Of a stretch of DNA of 46,666 bases, positions 35,594 to 45,856 are shown in pieces (within the stretch, counting starts at the first letter, position 1; each line of letters opens with the position of its first letter). Below the pieces are notes generated by a model that worked only from the letters and a program-made list of their open reading frames with translations, did no database searches and had not been told where the DNA came from. The stretch covers positions 1 to 46,666 of the forward strand of contig CANHZG010000002.1 in NCBI GenBank assembly GCA_947464995.1, in the 5' to 3' direction. The DNA comes from Comamonadaceae bacterium. GTDB lineage: Bacteria; Pseudomonadota; Gammaproteobacteria; Burkholderiales; Burkholderiaceae_C. A program made the translations under genes and the position numbers.

Positions 35594-36685
35594 ATGGCAT
35601 TTCACGCGCCCTTGATCATCGACATTGCTGGCACCGCGCTCACTCCCACCGACCGCCAACGCCTGCGCCATCCGCTGGTGGGTGGCCTGATTCTTTTTTC
35701 GCGCAACTGGGAAAGTCGCCTCCAGCTCACCGCGCTGTGCAAAAGCATCAAACGCGTCCGGGCTGACCTGCTGATTTGCGTAGACCACGAGGGCGGACGG
35801 GTGCAACGGTTCAAGAGTGACGGGTTTACCCATCTGCCACCCATGCGCGCATTGGGGGAAAGGTGGCTTGCCCCAACGAAGGCTGGGCGCCCCGGTGGGC
35901 CGCTGGACGCTATTCGCGCTGCCAGCGACTGTGGTTTTGTTTTGGGCTCCGAGTTGCGCGCCTGTGGCGTAGACTTGAGTTTTACGCCGGTGCTTGATCT
36001 GGACTATGGCCAGAGCAGCGTCATCGGAGACCGGGCCTTTGCGCGTGACCCGCGGGTGGTCAGTTTGCTGGCCAAAAGCCTGATGCACGGATTGCTGCAA
36101 AGTGGGTTGGGCAACTGCGGCAAGCATTTCCCCGGCCATGGATTTGTCAAAGCCGACTCGCATGCGGCGGTGCCGTTGGACCGGCGCAGCCTCAAAGCCC
36201 TATTGGCGGACGACGCGGCCCCCTACGGTTGGCTGGGTAACGTGCTGCAAAGCGTGATGCCCGCGCACGTGATTTATCCCAAAGTGGACAGCCGACCGGC
36301 CGGGTTTTCTTCGATGTGGTTACAAGACGTCTTGCGCACGCGATTGGGATTTGAGGGCGCGGTGTTTAGCGACGACCTTTCCATGGCCGGTGCACGGGTC
36401 ATCGAGGGGCAAGCGGTCAGTTACACCCAAGCCGCCATCGCCGCGCTGCAGGCCGGCTGTGACTTGGTGCTGCTGTGCAACCAGTCCCTGCCACAAAGCG
36501 ATGCCCGCGCTCCCTTGGACGAATTGATCGACGGCTTGTCAGAGGCCCACTTCCGAGGGCAGTGGCACGACAGTGAGCGCAGCGAAGAGCGTCGGCGAGC
36601 GTTGCTGCCCAGCGGCCCGGTGCTTGAGTGGGACGCGCTGATGGTGTTACCGGCGTATATGAAGGCTTTGGATGGTTTAATTTGA
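35594..36685 (+). CDS. nagZ: Beta-N-acetylhexosaminidase (cell-wall recycling)
   Basis: A 363-residue glycoside hydrolase family 3 enzyme that releases GlcNAc from anhydromuropeptides in the cytoplasm. It shows ICVDHEGGRVQRF, GVDLSFTPVLDLDYG, NCGKHFPGHGFVKADSH with the acid/base His, and FSDDLSMAGA with the nucleophile Asp. Length is slightly above the usual 330-350. It ends the conserved lepA-nagZ run. No terminator is evident behind it. Confidence 0.96.
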   Translation: MAFHAPLIIDIAGTALTPTDRQRLRHPLVGGLILFSRNWESRLQLTALCKSIKRVRADLLICVDHEGGRVQRFKSDGFTHLPPMRALGERWLAPTKAGRPGGPLDAIRAASDCGFVLGSELRACGVDLSFTPVLDLDYGQSSVIGDRAFARDPRVVSLLAKSLMHGLLQSGLGNCGKHFPGHGFVKADSHAAVPLDRRSLKALLADDAAPYGWLGNVLQSVMPAHVIYPKVDSRPAGFSSMWLQDVLRTRLGFEGAVFSDDLSMAGARVIEGQAVSYTQAAIAALQAGCDLVLLCNQSLPQSDARAPLDELIDGLSEAHFRGQWHDSERSEERRRALLPSGPVLEWDALMVLPAYMKALDGLI

Positions 36686-36793
36686 GCCTTCCCCGGTGGC
36701 ACATACGCCACGCCAAACCGCGTCGGATTCCCGTGCTACGATTAACGCCTGACGCCGAAAATCTCAGCCCCAGTTCACTTTAGGAACAGAAAA

Positions 36794-36988
36794 ATGAAAA
36801 TGAAATCGTTGATCGCAGCTATCGTATTGGCTGGCGTTGGTGCCCTGTCTTTTGCCCAAAATGATCCTGCACCAGCGGCTCCGCTCAAAGTGGAGAAAGT
36901 CAACAAGAAAAATGCAAAAAAACACGCCCACAAGGTGTCTGTTAAAAAACACAAAGCGGCAAAGCATAAAAAGCAAGCTGCCATGTAA
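36794..36988 (+). CDS. Small exported Lys/His-rich peptide
   Basis: A 64-residue protein with a signal peptide (about residues 1-22, IAAIVLAGVGALSFAQ). The mature tail of about 42 residues has 13 Lys and 4 His against one Asp and one Glu, in runs such as KKNAKKHAHK and KKHKAAKHKK. It does not match a family I can name. The composition recalls histone-like tails, or acid-shock peptides of the Asr kind. AGGA precedes the ATG and a terminator follows 18 bp after the stop, so it is probably a complete one-gene unit. Nucleic acid, polyphosphate or metal binding are guesses from composition. Confidence 0.7.
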   Translation: MKMKSLIAAIVLAGVGALSFAQNDPAPAAPLKVEKVNKKNAKKHAHKVSVKKHKAAKHKKQAAM

Positions 36989-37006
36989 AGCGTTGGCACC
37001 AACCAC

Positions 37007-37034
37007 AAAGGCCTTTTTCCAAGGGCCTTTTTTT
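37007..37034 (+). terminator. Terminator after the Lys/His-rich peptide gene
   Basis: AAAGGCC and GGCCTTT pair around a 10-nt loop and run into TTTTTTT. It lies 18 bp after the stop of the small exported peptide gene. Confidence 0.8.
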
Positions 37035-37049
37035 ATGGGCCTGCGCAGA

Positions 37050-37277
37050 TCAGGGTGAGCGGTGCAAACGCGGCGCGGACAGGGCTACGATCTGGTCTGC
37101 CGTGGCCTGGTCAATGTCGCGGTAGGCCGCCATTTGCTTGTTTTTTACCAGCAGGTCGCGCAACTGTTGCACATCCCGCACGCTGGGGGCCACCTTGATT
37201 TGTGCAAGCGCGGCAGACCGGTTGCCCGATTGCACCAGGGCCGCAACTTTTGGGGCCCATGTACTGGGACGCGACAT
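37050..37277 (-). CDS. Small hypothetical protein
   Basis: A 75-residue, soluble, basic, probably helical protein (KVAALVQSGNRSAALAQIKVAPSVRDVQQLRDLLVKN). I recognise no family. It opens MSRPSTWAPK with only a weak Shine-Dalgarno (AAAGA). It is the best ORF in the 308-bp gap between the peptide terminator and the divergent patatin gene, and its heptad-like Leu/Ala pattern looks like real protein. A chance ORF remains possible. Confidence 0.5.
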   Translation of the reverse strand: MSRPSTWAPKVAALVQSGNRSAALAQIKVAPSVRDVQQLRDLLVKNKQMAAYRDIDQATADQIVALSAPRLHRSP

Positions 37278-37342
37278 GGAATCTTTCGTTTAACGATAAA
37301 AGAACGCTATCAATTCTGACACACCGCTCTGGAGGGAGCATC

Positions 37343-38251
37343 ATGCACAACAAACCACTGACCTACGCATGGATAGGGGTCGCCATAGCACTGTCGGGCT
37401 GCGCCAGCGCGCCTGCGCCGCCGCCGGTCGCCGAACTGCCGCTGCCCGTTCCCATCGTCGCGGCCAAGGTGCCGCCGCGTATCGGGCTGGCCCTGGGTGG
37501 CGGGGCAGCCCGCGGATTTGCCCACGTGGGTGTCATTCAGGTGCTCGAAGAAGCGGGTATTCGCCCGACCTTGGTTACAGGCACCTCGGCCGGTAGCTTG
37601 GTTGCTGCCTTGTACGCCAGCGGCAAGACGGGCGCGCAGCTGCAACAGATTGCTGAAACCATGGAAGAGGCCACGATCGCCGACTGGACATTGCAAATCT
37701 TTACCCGTGGCGTCTTGCGTGGCGAGGCATTGGCCAAGTACGTGAACACCCAAGTCGGGCAAAAACCCATCGAAGCCATGGGTTTGCCGCTGGGTATCGT
37801 GGCAACCGATCTCAACAGTGGCAACGATGTGTTGTTTCAGCGCGGAGACACGGGCACGGCGGTGCGGGCTTCGAGCGCGGTGCCCGCGATTTTTCAGCCT
37901 GTGAAAATTGGCGGGCGGGAATACGTGGACGGCGGCTTGGTGGCACCTGTGCCCGTGCGGGCGGCGCGCAAGATGGGTGCGCAATTGGTCGTCGCCGTGG
38001 ACATTTCATCGCCGCCCGAAGCCAGCGCGGCCAACGGGACGCTGGAAATTTTGTTGCAAACCTTCACCATCATGGGAAAAAGCATCAGCACCATTGAGCT
38101 CAAAGATGCCGATGTGCTGGTACGCCCCGCCTTACAAGGGGTCTCGAGCGCCGATTTTGGCGCCCGCAAGCGTTCGATCGAAGCCGGTCGCCAGGCCATG
38201 CTGGCGGCATTGCCTCAGTTGCGTGCTGCGATAGAGGCAAAAACGCACTGA
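37343..38251 (+). CDS. Patatin-like phospholipase lipoprotein
   Basis: A 302-residue lipid acyl hydrolase with a lipoprotein signal (AIALSGCASA; lipobox LSGC at about residue 19), so it is likely membrane-anchored in the periplasm or outer membrane. GLALGGGAARGFAHVGV gives the oxyanion glycines, GTSAGSLVAAL the GxSxG nucleophile, and YVDGGLVAPVPV the catalytic Asp. This is the RssA/NTE-like bacterial patatin group. GGAGGGAG is 5 bases before the ATG. The track start at 37202 lies in the small antisense gene. A TCGTT-T-AACGA dyad sits in the 65-bp gap upstream. Confidence 0.92.
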   Translation: MHNKPLTYAWIGVAIALSGCASAPAPPPVAELPLPVPIVAAKVPPRIGLALGGGAARGFAHVGVIQVLEEAGIRPTLVTGTSAGSLVAALYASGKTGAQLQQIAETMEEATIADWTLQIFTRGVLRGEALAKYVNTQVGQKPIEAMGLPLGIVATDLNSGNDVLFQRGDTGTAVRASSAVPAIFQPVKIGGREYVDGGLVAPVPVRAARKMGAQLVVAVDISSPPEASAANGTLEILLQTFTIMGKSISTIELKDADVLVRPALQGVSSADFGARKRSIEAGRQAMLAALPQLRAAIEAKTH

Positions 38252-38253
38252 GT

Positions 38254-38278
38254 CGGGGCAAAAAAAAGGCCCCGTTTT
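38254..38278 (+). terminator. Terminator after the patatin gene
   Basis: CGGGGC and GCCCCG pair across an A-rich 9-nt loop, followed by TTTT. It lies 2 bp after the patatin stop. Confidence 0.7.
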
Positions 38279-38291
38279 GCAACGAGGCCTT
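38259..38291 (-). terminator. Opposing terminator for the phasin gene
   Basis: Read on the minus strand, AAGGCCTCGTT-GCAA-AACGGGGCCTT forms a stem with one mismatch and runs into eight T. It shares bases with the plus-strand patatin terminator and would end the phasin transcript about 150 nt after its stop. Confidence 0.65.
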
Positions 38292-38440
38292 GAAGGGATC
38301 CCTGAACCCAGAGGTTACGAAAGGACCCGAGGAGACAACGGTTACGAAGCTTTCTCAAACTTCGGAGACTCAACTGTATCAGGGTTTTCCCTTGGAAATG
38401 CCGGTCAATCGAAAAATTGGCCTGACACCCTCTGCGGAAA

Positions 38441-38986
38441 TTAACGCTTCTTGCCGGTAGCTTGTTTCGTAGCGTTGGTTGCAGTAGCGGCAACAGCTTG
38501 GAAATTGGCTTCAGCAACGTCGGTAGCTTGTTTGACAGCTTTTTGGACGGATTCCAAAGCGGTGTTGGCAGCGGAGACTGCGCTCTTCATCACGGCAACA
38601 GCAGACTCCGAACCGGCAGGTGCGTTCTTGGCAGCGCTCTCGACCAAGGATGCGAATTTTTGCTGTGCGTCAGCGGCCTGGGCTTCGACCGACTTGGTGA
38701 ACTCAGCGGTGGCGCCAGTGGCGATGTCGTACAGGTGGCGGCTATAAGCGGCGGTTTTCTCAGCCAAGGGCTGCATCAAACCGGATTGCAGTGCCAGAAG
38801 CTCTTGTGCGTCTTTCACGCTGAGCATGGTTTGGGTATGGCTCGATGCCTCAGCCATAGCTGCTTTGGAAGCAGTGAGGTTGAGTTCAACGAGTTTTTCA
38901 ACGCCTTCGAAAGCCTTGTTGGTCAGGCCAAACAGGGTTTCGATGTTGGATTTGTGGGAAGCGACGACTTGTTCAACGGTAAACAT
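38441..38986 (-). CDS. phaP: Phasin (polyhydroxyalkanoate granule protein)
   Basis: A 181-residue, almost entirely helical, Ala-rich protein of the phasin family that coats polyhydroxybutyrate granules. It opens [37 protein letters not shown], the family's amphipathic N-terminus, and ends in a Lys-rich tail (KQATGKKR). The track begins at a TTG (38998). GGAG stands six bases before the ATG at 38986, which is the better start. The 162 bp between its stop and the patatin stop hold only the terminators. Its promoter carries repeated TGTTGC/GCAGCA dyads, listed separately. Confidence 0.93.
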   Translation of the reverse strand: MFTVEQVVASHKSNIETLFGLTNKAFEGVEKLVELNLTASKAAMAEASSHTQTMLSVKDAQELLALQSGLMQPLAEKTAAYSRHLYDIATGATAEFTKSVEAQAADAQQKFASLVESAAKNAPAGSESAVAVMKSAVSAANTALESVQKAVKQATDVAEANFQAVAATATNATKQATGKKR

Positions 38987-39064
38987 AAGGGACTCCAAAA
39001 GTTAAAGTTACAAAAATGAGGGTTCAAACACTATCTGCCCCGGTAACCTGACTCGTGTCAGATA

Positions 39065-39138
39065 TGTTGCAGTGCAGCATGAAATGAATTATAGGGGTGG
39101 TTTTGCGTCTTGCAAGTCTTTTTTGTTGCGGTGCAGCA
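39065..39138. promoter_or_regulatory. PhaR-like operator dyads at the phasin promoter
   Basis: TGTTGCAGTGCAGCA (39065-39079) and TGTTGCGGTGCAGCA (39124-39138) are near-identical 15-mers with dyad symmetry TGYTGC-N3-GCARCA. A related TTGCGTCTTGCAA (39103-39115) lies between them. They flank and overlap the phasin promoter, as expected for repression by the PHB-sensing regulator PhaR. Confidence 0.6.
39088..39115 (-). promoter_or_regulatory. Sigma-70 promoter of the phasin gene
   Basis: On the minus strand TTGCAA (39115-39110) and a perfect TATAAT (39093-39088) are 16 bp apart. Transcription would start near 39081, leaving a leader of about 95 nt before the phasin ATG. The rest of the 361-bp gap, up to 39347, shows no other gene I can support. 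Confidence 0.7.
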
Positions 39139-39347
39139 AAAAAGTCACTTTTTTTTAGAAAAGATGTTTTGCAGGGAGGCGCCACAGAGTGGGCAAGCTT
39201 TTTTGCCACTTGCGTACCGGTATGCGCCTCAGTGGTGCTGACCTGCGGTCTGGCATTTGCCTCTGGACGCGAACTGGGGCTGCCGGTGGCACAATGGCCG
39301 CCGTCTGGTCGGGCCCCTGTGCCTGATGGCCCTGATTTCGCGTCTCG

Positions 39348-39788
39348 ATGAGCTCCAAACCGCATAAACCCCACGCCCACGCCCGCAGCGCCTACCGCGT
39401 TTGGCGCAGAATTTCTACGCGCTGGATGGACAACGACGCCTACGGGCACGTGAACAACGTGGTTTATTACAGCTGGTTTGACACTGCGGTGAACGCCTAT
39501 CTGATAGAGCAGGGCGCCCTGGACGTAGTAAATGGCGCCACCATCGGCCTGGTGGTGGAAACCCATTGCAATTATTTCGCGCCCTTGTCTTTCCCGCAGA
39601 CGGTGGACGTGGGCCTGCGCGTTGCACACCGGGGCACGTCGAGCGCGCGCTACGAGCTCGGCATTTTTGGCAGCAGCGATACGGCAGCCGCCCAGGGCCA
39701 CTTTGTTCATGTGTACGTGGATGCGCTCACACGCAAGCCTGCGCCGCTGTCCCCCACCCTTGTTTCTGTATTGGATGCTTTGCTATGA
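39348..39788 (+). CDS. Hotdog-fold acyl-CoA thioesterase (4HBT family)
   Basis: A 146-residue thioesterase-like protein. STRWMDNDAYGHVNNVVYYSWFDTAVN is the 4-hydroxybenzoyl-CoA thioesterase family motif with the catalytic Asp. The chain length and acyl group cannot be inferred. It overlaps the nitroreductase gene by 4 bp (ATGA), which suggests joint expression. pobA lies 5 kb downstream, but a link to aromatic acids is only speculation. Confidence 0.88.
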   Translation: MSSKPHKPHAHARSAYRVWRRISTRWMDNDAYGHVNNVVYYSWFDTAVNAYLIEQGALDVVNGATIGLVVETHCNYFAPLSFPQTVDVGLRVAHRGTSSARYELGIFGSSDTAAAQGHFVHVYVDALTRKPAPLSPTLVSVLDALL

Positions 39789-40495
39789 ATTCAGCCTTGA
39801 CCGACGCCCGCGCCGTGGACGCGGCCATCACCTCGCGCATGTCAACGCGTGCTTTTACCAGCCAAGCGGTGGAAAAGCAGCTGCTCACGCACTTGCTGGA
39901 GGTGGCCAGTCGCTCGCCATCGGGCACCAACACCCAGCCGTGGAGGGTTTATGTGCTGCAAGGCGCCAGCCGCCAAAGCTTGGTGGAGCAGGTTTGCGCC
40001 GCACACGATGCCGTGCGCGCCGACCCGGCGCTGGGGGGCCAGTACGTCGAGGAGTACGACTACTACCCGCAAAAGTGGGTCAGCCCGTATATTGATCGCC
40101 GCCGCGAAAACGGCTGGGGCTTGTATGGCCTCTTGGGCATCGGCAAAGGCGACAAAGACCAGATGCACGCCCAACACCAGCGTAATTACCGCTTTTTTGA
40201 TGCGCCGGTGGGGCTTATGTTTACTGTTGACCGGGTGATGGGCCGTGGATCGTTGGTGGACTACGGAATGTTTTTGCAAAGCATCATGGTGGCGGCGCGC
40301 GGTCATGGTTTGTCGACCTGTCCACAAGCGGCCTGGAACGGCTTTGCCAAAATCATCCTGCCCCACATTGGTGCCGGACCCGACGAAATGCTGGTTTGCG
40401 GCATGGCCCTGGGCTACGCTGACGAGGCCGCCACGGTTAATCGTTTCCATACCCCGCGCGTGCCGGTATCAGCGTTCACCACCTGGCTGGAATGA
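39785..40495 (+). CDS. Nitroreductase family FMN oxidoreductase
   Basis: A 236-residue flavoprotein. SRMSTRAF and SPSGTNTQPWRVYVLQG bind FMN, and the C-terminal half has GLSTCPQAAW and VCGMALGYADEAATVN. The physiological substrate is unknown; members reduce nitroaromatics, quinones or flavins. The track begins inside the thioesterase. The ATG at 39785 overlaps that stop by 4 bp and precedes the conserved start. Confidence 0.9.
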   Translation: MNSALTDARAVDAAITSRMSTRAFTSQAVEKQLLTHLLEVASRSPSGTNTQPWRVYVLQGASRQSLVEQVCAAHDAVRADPALGGQYVEEYDYYPQKWVSPYIDRRRENGWGLYGLLGIGKGDKDQMHAQHQRNYRFFDAPVGLMFTVDRVMGRGSLVDYGMFLQSIMVAARGHGLSTCPQAAWNGFAKIILPHIGAGPDEMLVCGMALGYADEAATVNRFHTPRVPVSAFTTWLE

Positions 40496-40528
40496 CGCCA
40501 GACCCCTTCCACATTTGCAAGTGCCGCC

Positions 40529-41515
40529 ATGATTTCTAACGCCAACAAGCCCCCCGTCCTAGTCACCCGCGCCATATTTCCTGAGGTGATTGCGCGCCTT
40601 GCTGAACATTTCGCGGTCGAGTCCAACCCAGACGACACGCTATGGGACCGTGCTGAGTTGATACGCCGCCTGCAGGGCAAAGTGGGCGTCTTTACTACCG
40701 GTGTGGAGCGCATGGACGCCGAACTGCTGGCTCAATGCCACAGCCTGAAGATTTGCGCCAACATGACCGTGGGCTTCAATAACTTTGACCTGGGCGCCAT
40801 GACCGCTGCGGGCGTTCTGGGCACCAACGCCCCGGACGTGCTGACCGAGACCACTGCCGACTTTGGCTTTGCGCTGCTCATGGCCACGGCGCGGCGGGTG
40901 ACCGAGAGCGAGCATTTTTTGCGCGCTGGCAACTGGACGCGCTGGAGCTATGACATGTTCTCGGGCGCCGAGGTGCACGCCAGCACCCTGGGTATTTTGG
41001 GCATGGGCCGCATTGGGCAGGCCATCGCCCGCCGGGGCGCCCTGGGCTTTGGCATGCAGGTTGTCTATCACAACCGCTCGCCCTTGAGCGCCGCGCTGGA
41101 GCAGGAATGCAAGGCGCGCTATGTAAGCAAAAAAGAATTACTCCAAACCGCCGACCACCTTATGTTGGTGGTGCCCTATAGCGCGGCTTCTCACCATGCC
41201 ATTGGCGCGGCCGAGCTGGCGCTGATGAAACCGACGGCGACGCTCATCAACATCGCGCGCGGTGGCGTGGTGGACGACGCGGCGCTGGCCCAGGCGCTCA
41301 AAAACCGGGTGATTGCGGCGGCCGGTTTGGACGTGTTTGAGGGCGAGCCCAGCGTGCACCCGGCCTTATTGCAAGTGCCCAATGTGGTGCTGACCCCCCA
41401 CATCGCCAGCGCCACCGAAGGCACGCGCCGCGCCATGGCCCAAATGGCGGTCGACAACCTGGTGGGCTATCTGGTGCACGGGCGGGCGGTGACGCCGCTG
41501 AACTCCCCGGTCTGA
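40529..41515 (+). CDS. D-2-hydroxyacid dehydrogenase (glyoxylate/2-ketoacid reductase type)
   Basis: A 328-residue NAD(P)H-dependent reductase. LGILGMGRIGQAIARRG is the Rossmann GxGxxG. The catalytic Arg is in NIARGGVVDD, Glu in AGLDVFEGEPSVHP and His in LTPHIASAT. This pattern fits GhrB-like glyoxylate, hydroxypyruvate or 2-ketogluconate reductases. It lies 33 bp after the nitroreductase and 64 bp before the TRAP transporter genes. A role in handling the transported acid is possible but unproven. Confidence 0.92.
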   Translation: MISNANKPPVLVTRAIFPEVIARLAEHFAVESNPDDTLWDRAELIRRLQGKVGVFTTGVERMDAELLAQCHSLKICANMTVGFNNFDLGAMTAAGVLGTNAPDVLTETTADFGFALLMATARRVTESEHFLRAGNWTRWSYDMFSGAEVHASTLGILGMGRIGQAIARRGALGFGMQVVYHNRSPLSAALEQECKARYVSKKELLQTADHLMLVVPYSAASHHAIGAAELALMKPTATLINIARGGVVDDAALAQALKNRVIAAAGLDVFEGEPSVHPALLQVPNVVLTPHIASATEGTRRAMAQMAVDNLVGYLVHGRAVTPLNSPV

Positions 41516-41579
41516 TCGCCGACCTCCCGTTGTGTGTGACGGACCGCAATATAGTCTTTGCCTACGAAAGAGGAATGTG

Positions 41580-42602
41580 ATGACAACTTTGAAATCCCTG
41601 CTGGCGCTGCCCATGTTGGCCTGCGCTTTTGCCGCGTCAGCCCAGACGGTGACGCTGAAATTGCACCATTTTTTACCCGCCGGGTCGGCCGCGCAAACCA
41701 TGTTCATCAAGCCCTGGTGCGACCGCATTGCCCAGGAGTCTGGCGACAAGATCAAATGCCAGATTTACCCGTCCATGCAACTTGGCGGCACGCCGCCGCA
41801 GTTGTTTGACCAAGTCAAAGACGGCGTGGTGGATGTGACCTGGACGCTGCTGGGTTATTCGGCTGGACGTTTTCCGCTGGTGGAGGTGTTTGAGTTGCCC
41901 TTCATGATGCAAAGCCCCGAGGCCACCAGCAAGGCCGTGTGGGACTACGTGCAACTCAATGACCTGGGCGAGTTCAAGGACGTGCATCCCCTGGCCTTCC
42001 ATGTGCACGGCGACGGCGTGTTCCATATGGTCAACAAACCAATCAAGGTCATGGCCGACCTGAAGGACCAAAAAGTGCGCGCCCCCACGCGCCAGACCAA
42101 CAAAATGCTCGCGGCCCTGGGCGCCACGCCCGTGGCCATGCCGGTGCCCCAGGTCAGCGAGGCGCTGGCCAAGTCGGTGATTGATGGCGCCTTGGTGCCC
42201 TACGAAGTGGTGCCCGCCGTTAAGATTCAGGAACTGGTGAAGTTCCACTCCGAGACCGATCCGGTCGAGCCCGCGATTTACACATCGGTATTCATCCTGG
42301 CCATGAACAAGGCCAAGTACGAGGGTCTGCCTGCGGAGCTGAAGAAGGTGATTGATGCCAACAGCGGCAAGGCGCTCTCGGGCATGGCCGGTAAAGCTTT
42401 CCTGGCCGCCGACGTAGAAGGCAAAAAGCTCACCACCAAGAACACTACCAACGTCATTCCCAAATCCGAATTAGAGGCTTGGAAAAAAGTCGGCCAAACG
42501 GTGACTGACGGTTGGGTGGCCGACGTCACGGCCAAGGGAGCGAACGGCAAGCAGTTGCTGGAAAGCGCCCGTGCGCTGATTGCCAAGAACACCGACAAGT
42601 AA
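41580..42602 (+). CDS. dctP: TRAP transporter solute-binding protein
   Basis: A 340-residue periplasmic binding protein with a signal peptide (about residues 1-20, LACAFAASAQ). KLHHFLPAGSAAQTMFIKPW, YPSMQLGGTPPQLFDQVKDG and KVRAPTRQTNKMLAALGATPVAMPV are the DctP family's segments; the last includes the Arg that usually clamps the ligand's carboxylate. AGAGGA precedes the ATG by 6 bases. A TATAGT lies at 41550 in the gap, without a clear -35. It forms a unit with dctQ, dctM and pobA. Confidence 0.94.
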   Translation: MTTLKSLLALPMLACAFAASAQTVTLKLHHFLPAGSAAQTMFIKPWCDRIAQESGDKIKCQIYPSMQLGGTPPQLFDQVKDGVVDVTWTLLGYSAGRFPLVEVFELPFMMQSPEATSKAVWDYVQLNDLGEFKDVHPLAFHVHGDGVFHMVNKPIKVMADLKDQKVRAPTRQTNKMLAALGATPVAMPVPQVSEALAKSVIDGALVPYEVVPAVKIQELVKFHSETDPVEPAIYTSVFILAMNKAKYEGLPAELKKVIDANSGKALSGMAGKAFLAADVEGKKLTTKNTTNVIPKSELEAWKKVGQTVTDGWVADVTAKGANGKQLLESARALIAKNTDK

Positions 42603-42644
42603 CGCACGTTGCGGCCGGGGCTGGTGTGCCGCGAAGGGATGTCC

Positions 42645-43195
42645 ATGCAAGAAACCGGTTTTTCAAGCGACTCAAGCTTGTCGCCAGACGCTTTTGGCCC
42701 TTATGGACGCAAGCTTTTTTTGGCATGCAGGTGGCTCGCGCTGCTGGGAGGTGCCGTTTTTTTGCTGCTGGTCGCCATGAGCATCGTTAGCATCGTGGGG
42801 CGCAAACTTTTTTCCGCACCGGTGCCGGGAGATGTGGAGATTTTGCAAATGGCGGCGGCTTGTGCCTCGGCCAGTTTTTTTGCTTATTGCCACCTCAACG
42901 CAGGCGATGTGAAGGTGGACTTTTTCACCGCCCGCGCAAGCAGCAAAAGCGTACACCGCCTGGACGCCTTGGGCTCGGGGCTGGTGGGTCTGTTTGGCAG
43001 TGTGGTGACCTGGCGCGCGCTCGAAGGCGCCCTGTCCATCCGCGCAGCCGGTGAAACCAGCATGATTTTGGGCTGGCCCGTGTGGATTGCCCAGATTTTG
43101 ATGGTGCCAGGTTTTGTGTTGCTGGCGCTGGCAGGGTTCTATATGGTTGCGCTGCATCTGCGTCGCAGCGCCTTACCCGCACCGCGAACGTCAGC

Positions 43196-43199
<4 letters not shown>
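42645..43199 (+). CDS. dctQ: TRAP transporter small permease
   Basis: A 184-residue inner-membrane protein with four hydrophobic helices (about residues 31-50, 68-85, 105-125 and 145-165). VGRKLFSAPVPGDVEILQMAAACASASFFAYCHLNAGDVKVDFF is the DctQ family core, split here by the second helix. AAGGG is directly against the ATG at 42639 and six bases before the ATG at 42645, so the latter is chosen. It overlaps dctM by 4 bp (ATGA). Confidence 0.93.
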
Positions 43200-45738
<2,539 letters not shown>

Positions 45739-45856
45739 GCTGCGCCCATTATTCAGAGCGTGGGAGTGTGTGACATAGCGGTCGGCCATGGGGCGTTGAA
45801 CTCGGCAGTTGGCTCGTCGCCCACGGTTTCTGAACCACAATGCGCTTTTGGAGGGC

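Noticed and set aside
39097-39351. 84-aa plus-strand ORF between the phasin promoter and the thioesterase
   Set aside because: It begins inside the phasin promoter elements, lacks a ribosome site and has no protein-like pattern.
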